From an uncultured Blautia sp. (GTDB taxonomy: Bacteria > Bacillota > Clostridia > Lachnospirales > Lachnospiraceae), in contig NZ_CANTKB010000003.1 of assembly GCF_947654165.1 (NCBI RefSeq), positions 120,350-184,349 of the forward strand: DNA of 64,000 bases, read 5' to 3'. A model generated the notes under the pieces. The model made no database searches, was not told where the DNA came from, and saw only the letters and a list, made by a program, of their open reading frames with translations. Position 1 is the first letter of the stretch. Each line of letters starts with the position of its first letter. Shown one piece after another: positions 60,518-64,000 of this stretch. The translations under genes and the position numbers were made by a program.

Positions 60518-61870
60518 ATGCAGATATCAGAAATAAAAAAACAAAAATGGAGTACAACAAAAATTATTGCAGTAGGCTATGTGCTGGTTATTGCCATAGG
60601 AACGATCTTGCTCATGCTTCCTGTTTCAGGAAGGAATCATCAGCCAGTGCCCTTTATGGATGCATGGTTTACCGCAACCTCCGCAACCTGTGTGACCGGA
60701 TTGGTGACACATGATACTTATACCTACTGGAGCAGCTTTGGACAGGTGGTCCTTTTGATTCTCGTTCAGATCGGAGGGATGGGGTTCATGACAATTGCTG
60801 TCTCAGCTATGACCCTTACCAGGAAGAAAATAGGGCTGTCCCAGAGACTTTTGATGCAGGAATCTGTGGGAGCTCCTCAGGTAGCCGGTGTTGTAAGAAT
60901 GTCCAGACTGATTTTAGGCGGGACGGTCTTATTTGAGGGACTGGGAGCAGTGCTTCTGAGCTTTTATTACATACCACGCCTGGGGCTTGGAAAAGGGCTG
61001 TATTTTTCCCTGTTTCATTCCATTTCTGCTTTCTGTAATGCAGGGATTGATCTCATGGGATATTATCAGCCCAGTTCTTCTCTGACTATGGCGGCAGACA
61101 GTTATCTGGTAGGAATCACCATTGCCTTGTTGATTCTGATCGGTGGTATCGGATTTTTAGTATGGGAGGATGCCCTGCACTGGAAATGGCGTATCAGCAG
61201 ATACAGGCTCCACAGCAAAGTAGTGTTGGCAGCAGCTGCTGTTCTGGTCGTGGGAGGAACTCTTCTTATCTTTTTATTTGAATACGGAAAGCCCTCTATG
61301 GAAGGAAAAAATCTTGGTGAACAGATTTTGTGCTCTTTCTTTCAGGCAGTGACACCGAGAACAGCGGGTTTTAATACCATGGATCTGAACCGGCTCACTC
61401 CGAGCAGCCAGATGCTTATGGTCTGTTTCATGTTTATCGGTGGTTCACCCGGTTCCACAGCAGGAGGAATTAAAACAACGACACTTACCATCCTACTCCT
61501 GACAATCTGGACTGAATTTAAGAAGCGAAAAGATGTGGAACTATTTAAACGGAGGGTAGAAGGGGAAGTGATTCGTCATGCGGCCTGTATTTTAATGTTT
61601 TATGGCAGTCTGGCTTTCCTTTCTTCTATGGTAATCTGTGCATTGGAAGGAATGGGAGCAAAAGAAGTGATTTTTGAAGTCGTTTCCGCACTTTGTACGG
61701 TGGGATTGTCTCTTGGTATTACAGCAGAAGTAGGTACCATCTCTCATGTGATTCTGATTCTACTTATGTTTATCGGAAGGGTGGGAGGTATTACTATACT
61801 CATTGCATTTAGCAGCAGACTTTCAGCTATCCCGTCAAAGCTTCCGGCAGAAAAAATAGCAGTGGGATGA
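60518..61870 (+). CDS. trkH: Potassium transporter TrkH/KtrB subunit
   Basis: 450 residues from ATG 60518 (AAAGGGG upstream). Four pore loops: ATCVTGL, SAFCNAGIDLMG, TPRTAGFN and ALCTVGLSLG. Works with the TrkA-type protein coded next to take up K+. Confidence 0.93.
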   Translation: MQISEIKKQKWSTTKIIAVGYVLVIAIGTILLMLPVSGRNHQPVPFMDAWFTATSATCVTGLVTHDTYTYWSSFGQVVLLILVQIGGMGFMTIAVSAMTLTRKKIGLSQRLLMQESVGAPQVAGVVRMSRLILGGTVLFEGLGAVLLSFYYIPRLGLGKGLYFSLFHSISAFCNAGIDLMGYYQPSSSLTMAADSYLVGITIALLILIGGIGFLVWEDALHWKWRISRYRLHSKVVLAAAAVLVVGGTLLIFLFEYGKPSMEGKNLGEQILCSFFQAVTPRTAGFNTMDLNRLTPSSQMLMVCFMFIGGSPGSTAGGIKTTTLTILLLTIWTEFKKRKDVELFKRRVEGEVIRHAACILMFYGSLAFLSSMVICALEGMGAKEVIFEVVSALCTVGLSLGITAEVGTISHVILILLMFIGRVGGITILIAFSSRLSAIPSKLPAEKIAVG

Positions 61871-61896
61871 AAATGTGAAAATTAGGAGGAAAAATC

Positions 61897-62547
61897 ATGA
61901 AGTCAGTTCTTCTTATTGGCCTTGGACGTTTTGGAAGGCATATGGCAGAAAAATTATTAGAAGAAGGAAATGAAGTGCTGGGTGTGGATATCTGCGAAGA
62001 AAGGGTAAATGATGCAATGGGAATGCTGACAGATGCCCAGATCGGAGATGCCACCAACGAATTGTTTGTGGAATCATTGGGAGTCCGGAATTTTGATCTT
62101 TGCGTGGTTGCAATCGGAGATAATTTCCAGAGTTCCCTGGAAACCACCGCTCTGTTAAAGGATTGCGGTGCATCTTTTGTATTGTCCAGAGCTAACAGAG
62201 ATGTACATGCAAAATTCCTGTTAAGAAACGGTGCAGACCGTATTGTGTATCCGGAAAAAGAGATGGCACAGCGGATGGCAGTAAAATACGGAAATGACAA
62301 TATTTTTGATTGTATCGAATTGACGGATGAGTATTCTATTTATGAAATTCCGGTACCGGAATCCTGGGTGGGCAGTTCTATTCTGAAAAAAGAGGTGCGG
62401 AAAAAATATGCAATCAGCATTCTGGCAACAAAGAGACAGGAAGAATTGTATCCTCTGCCGGGTGCGGATCATGTTTTTGAGGAGCAGGAGACACTGATGG
62501 TTCTGGGACATTTTAAAGATGTCAGAGCAGTGCTTAAAATCCATTGA
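61897..62547 (+). CDS. trkA: Trk/Ktr potassium uptake regulator (RCK domain)
   Basis: 216 residues. RCK-N Rossmann loop GLGRFGRHMAEKL with VDICEE, then an RCK-C part (YEIPVPESWVGSSI, ADHVFEEQETLMVLG). The length of a single-RCK KtrA protein. Gates the TrkH channel by nucleotide binding. AGGAGG before ATG 61897. Confidence 0.93.
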   Translation: MKSVLLIGLGRFGRHMAEKLLEEGNEVLGVDICEERVNDAMGMLTDAQIGDATNELFVESLGVRNFDLCVVAIGDNFQSSLETTALLKDCGASFVLSRANRDVHAKFLLRNGADRIVYPEKEMAQRMAVKYGNDNIFDCIELTDEYSIYEIPVPESWVGSSILKKEVRKKYAISILATKRQEELYPLPGADHVFEEQETLMVLGHFKDVRAVLKIH

Positions 62548-62617
62548 GTAAGAGGACATTCGGATATGGAAAATTCGCAGAATAAGTGAAAAAATTCAGG
62601 AAAGATTTGTAACATTC

Positions 62618-62646
62618 TTGCACATATGCAGGAAAGAAGCTATAAT
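62618..62646 (+). promoter_or_regulatory. Promoter of the sugar kinase gene
   Basis: TTGCAC (62618-62623), 17-bp spacer, perfect TATAAT (62641-62646), 66 bases before the start. Confidence 0.6.
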
Positions 62647-62711
62647 TCACAGTAAAGAAAAAAGCTGCGGATAGAATGAAACCGGGCAGGAAGAATGAGG
62701 GAGACAGGAAT

Positions 62712-63680
62712 ATGAGTAAACAATTTGATGTTATCGCATTAGGCGAACTGTTGATTGATTTTACAGAAAACGGAGTCAGCGGACAGGGAAATCCTATTTT
62801 TGAGGCGAACCCGGGCGGAGCACCGTGTAACGTGCTGGCAATGTTACATAAATTAGGCAAAAAGACTTCTTTTTTAGGCGTTGTGGGAAAAGACCAGTTT
62901 GGTACATCTCTTCGAGGTGCTTTAGAAGAACAGGGCATTGATACCAGCCATTTATATGAAGATGAAGAAGTACATACTACATTGGCATTTGTACATACTT
63001 TCGAAGATGGAGACCGTGATTTTGCATTTTACAGAAATCCAGGTGCAGATATGATGTTGAGAGAAGACCAGATTGAGGAAGATTATATCACATCCGCAAA
63101 GGCTTTCCATTATGGTACACTTTCCATGACACATGAAGGTGTCCGCAAAGCAACCTATAAGGCTATTGATATTGCAAAAAAAGCAGGTCTGATCGTTTCT
63201 TTTGATCCGAATTTAAGACCTCCGCTCTGGAAATCCATGGAAGAAGCAAAGGAACAGGTCGCATATGGTCTGTCTAAATGTGACCTTCTGAAAATTTCAG
63301 AGGAAGAACTGGAATTTATGACAGGGACTAAGGACGTAAAAGAAGGAGCACACATGCTTCTGGAACAATATCCGGATATTAAAGTTATGAATGTAACTAT
63401 GGGAAAAGAAGGAAGTATTTCTTTCCATGAGGCAAAAGAAGTATTCCAGGCTCCGTTTTTACAGGAAAATACCATTGAAACCACAGGAGCAGGAGATACC
63501 TTTGGAGCATGTGCATTAAATTATGTGTTAGAGCACGGAATCACAGGGCTGACAGAAGAAAATCTTCAGGAAATGCTTCGGTTTGCGAATGGAGCATCTT
63601 CTCTGATCACAACAAAAAAAGGTGCTCTTCGTGTTATGCCGGAGAAAGAAGAAGTCCTTGCTTTTATAGCTTCAAAATAA
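62712..63680 (+). CDS. PfkB-family sugar kinase (fructokinase-like)
   Basis: 322 residues from ATG 62712; the open frame from 62676 overlaps the leader. GELLIDF, NPGGAPCNVLAML and TTGAGDTFGAC (catalytic Asp in GAGD) are all present. It most resembles fructokinases. It phosphorylates a hexose, probably fructose. Monocistronic. Confidence 0.9.
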   Translation: MSKQFDVIALGELLIDFTENGVSGQGNPIFEANPGGAPCNVLAMLHKLGKKTSFLGVVGKDQFGTSLRGALEEQGIDTSHLYEDEEVHTTLAFVHTFEDGDRDFAFYRNPGADMMLREDQIEEDYITSAKAFHYGTLSMTHEGVRKATYKAIDIAKKAGLIVSFDPNLRPPLWKSMEEAKEQVAYGLSKCDLLKISEEELEFMTGTKDVKEGAHMLLEQYPDIKVMNVTMGKEGSISFHEAKEVFQAPFLQENTIETTGAGDTFGACALNYVLEHGITGLTEENLQEMLRFANGASSLITTKKGALRVMPEKEEVLAFIASK

Positions 63681-63715
63681 AATGCTAAAAATTTAACAAA
63701 CTTTATCGAGATGCA

Positions 63716-63744
63716 TTGACAATCCGATAATTTTGTGATAGATT
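63716..63744 (+). promoter_or_regulatory. Promoter of fhs
   Basis: TTGACA (63716-63721), 17-bp spacer, TAGATT (63739-63744) with an extended TG at 63736. Transcription would start just before the riboswitch. Confidence 0.65.
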
Positions 63745-63752
63745 ATAACCAT

Positions 63753-63828
63753 AGTTTTGATTACTGACGGATAGATGTGGAGTACCACAGGGGAATCAGA
63801 ACCATATAAAAAGCCGACCGTCTGGGCA
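63753..63828 (+). ncRNA. ZTP (pfl motif) riboswitch aptamer
   Basis: TGATT (63758-63762) pairs with AATCA (63794-63798). GTGG-AGTA-CCAC forms an inner stem (63777-63788), followed by GGGGA. GACGG (63766-63770) forms the pseudoknot with CCGTC (63818-63822), directly before CTGGGCA. This matches the ZTP motif that senses the purine intermediate ZMP/ZTP when 10-formyl-THF is short. The downstream gene makes 10-formyl-THF, a known target. Confidence 0.85.
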
Positions 63829-63871
63829 ACATTTGTAGATATATGCAGATTTACAAATGTTGCCCTTTTTT
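63824..63871 (+). terminator. Riboswitch expression platform terminator
   Basis: GGGCAACATTTGTA (63824-63837) pairs with TACAAATGTTGCCC (63852-63865), then six T. Its left arm shares GGGCA with the aptamer, so ligand binding should prevent termination and turn the gene on. Confidence 0.85.
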
Positions 63872-63936
63872 CAACGAAACAGATGTGTTGGGAAAAGGGC
63901 GTAAAGAAACCATTTTTTTTTAAGGAGGATATTATT

Positions 63937-64000
63937 ATGGGATTCAAAACTGACATTGAAATTGCACAGGAGTGCACCATGGAGCCAATCACAAAAATTG
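63937..64000 (+). CDS. fhs: Formate-tetrahydrofolate ligase, N-terminal fragment
   Basis: Only 21 codons are in the window: MGFKTDIEIAQECTMEPIT and on, the usual start of Fhs. The enzyme makes 10-formyl-THF from formate, THF and ATP. AAGGAGG (63922-63928) precedes ATG 63937. The ZTP riboswitch upstream strengthens the call. Confidence 0.85.
   Translation, partial: MGFKTDIEIAQECTMEPITKI

Noticed and set aside
63744..63749. TATAAC as the -10 box of fhs
   Set aside because: It would be 22 bases from TTGACA; the extended TGATAGATT has the right 17-base spacing.

Overview
The window reads as ordinary chromosome from a low-GC, Gram-positive gut anaerobe, most likely a Lachnospiraceae member (Blautia- or Mediterraneibacter-like). 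The basis is moderate AT richness, strong AAGGAG ribosome-binding sites, a Firmicutes-type Tad pilus locus without an outer-membrane secretin, formate-tetrahydrofolate ligase behind a ZTP riboswitch, a GH51/GH3/GH120 arabinoxylan locus and zinc-tailed SecA. The genus is an inference. No rRNA, tRNA, insertion sequence, integrase or CRISPR array was seen.

Layout. 1-9.8 kb: the end of an S41-type protease, a strange phased repeat array, an ECF-type sigma factor with its membrane partner, and then scattered genes (YqeY-like, TRIC-like channel, NSS transporter with a tiny Cys-rich protein behind it, acyltransferase, CapA-like protein, a 66-aa unknown, YbaK-like deacylase, SGNH esterase). 9.8-19.9 kb: one Tad/Flp pilus operon with two prepilin peptidases, TadZ/A/B/C, a 55-aa Flp pilin too short for routine ORF calling, DUF5702, two TadE-like proteins, an FHA protein and, just after it, a rhomboid protease. 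19.9-26.1 kb: orphan histidine kinase, HIT protein, a second sigma factor, murG, a membrane protein resembling an anti-sigma factor, a secreted unknown and a beta-CASP nuclease behind a long palindrome. 26.2-37.8 kb: arabinoxylan-oligosaccharide use: ABC importer, GH51, YesM/YesN two-component system, GH3 and a convergent GH120.

37.9-64 kb is mostly housekeeping: mntP, a second copy of the phased array, typA, a two-OB-fold protein, corrinoid adenosyltransferase, dapA-dapB, hpf, secA, prfB, an ACT protein with hom and an apgM-like gene, membrane proteins, tex, aminopeptidase P, NUDIX hydrolase, AI-2E-type permease, trkH-trkA, a PfkB-family sugar kinase, and a ZTP riboswitch driving fhs, which runs off the window.

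The best candidate for something undescribed is a pair of about 267-bp intergenic elements (551-818 and 38600-38866). Each holds eleven alternating half-sites (CCTA and TAGG cores), repeating every 52 or 53 bp. That is 52.2 bp on average, or five turns of B-DNA. The two copies lie in opposite orientation. Read in the same sense, their half-site spacings are identical base for base, although the spacer sequences look largely unrelated. I do not recognise this element.
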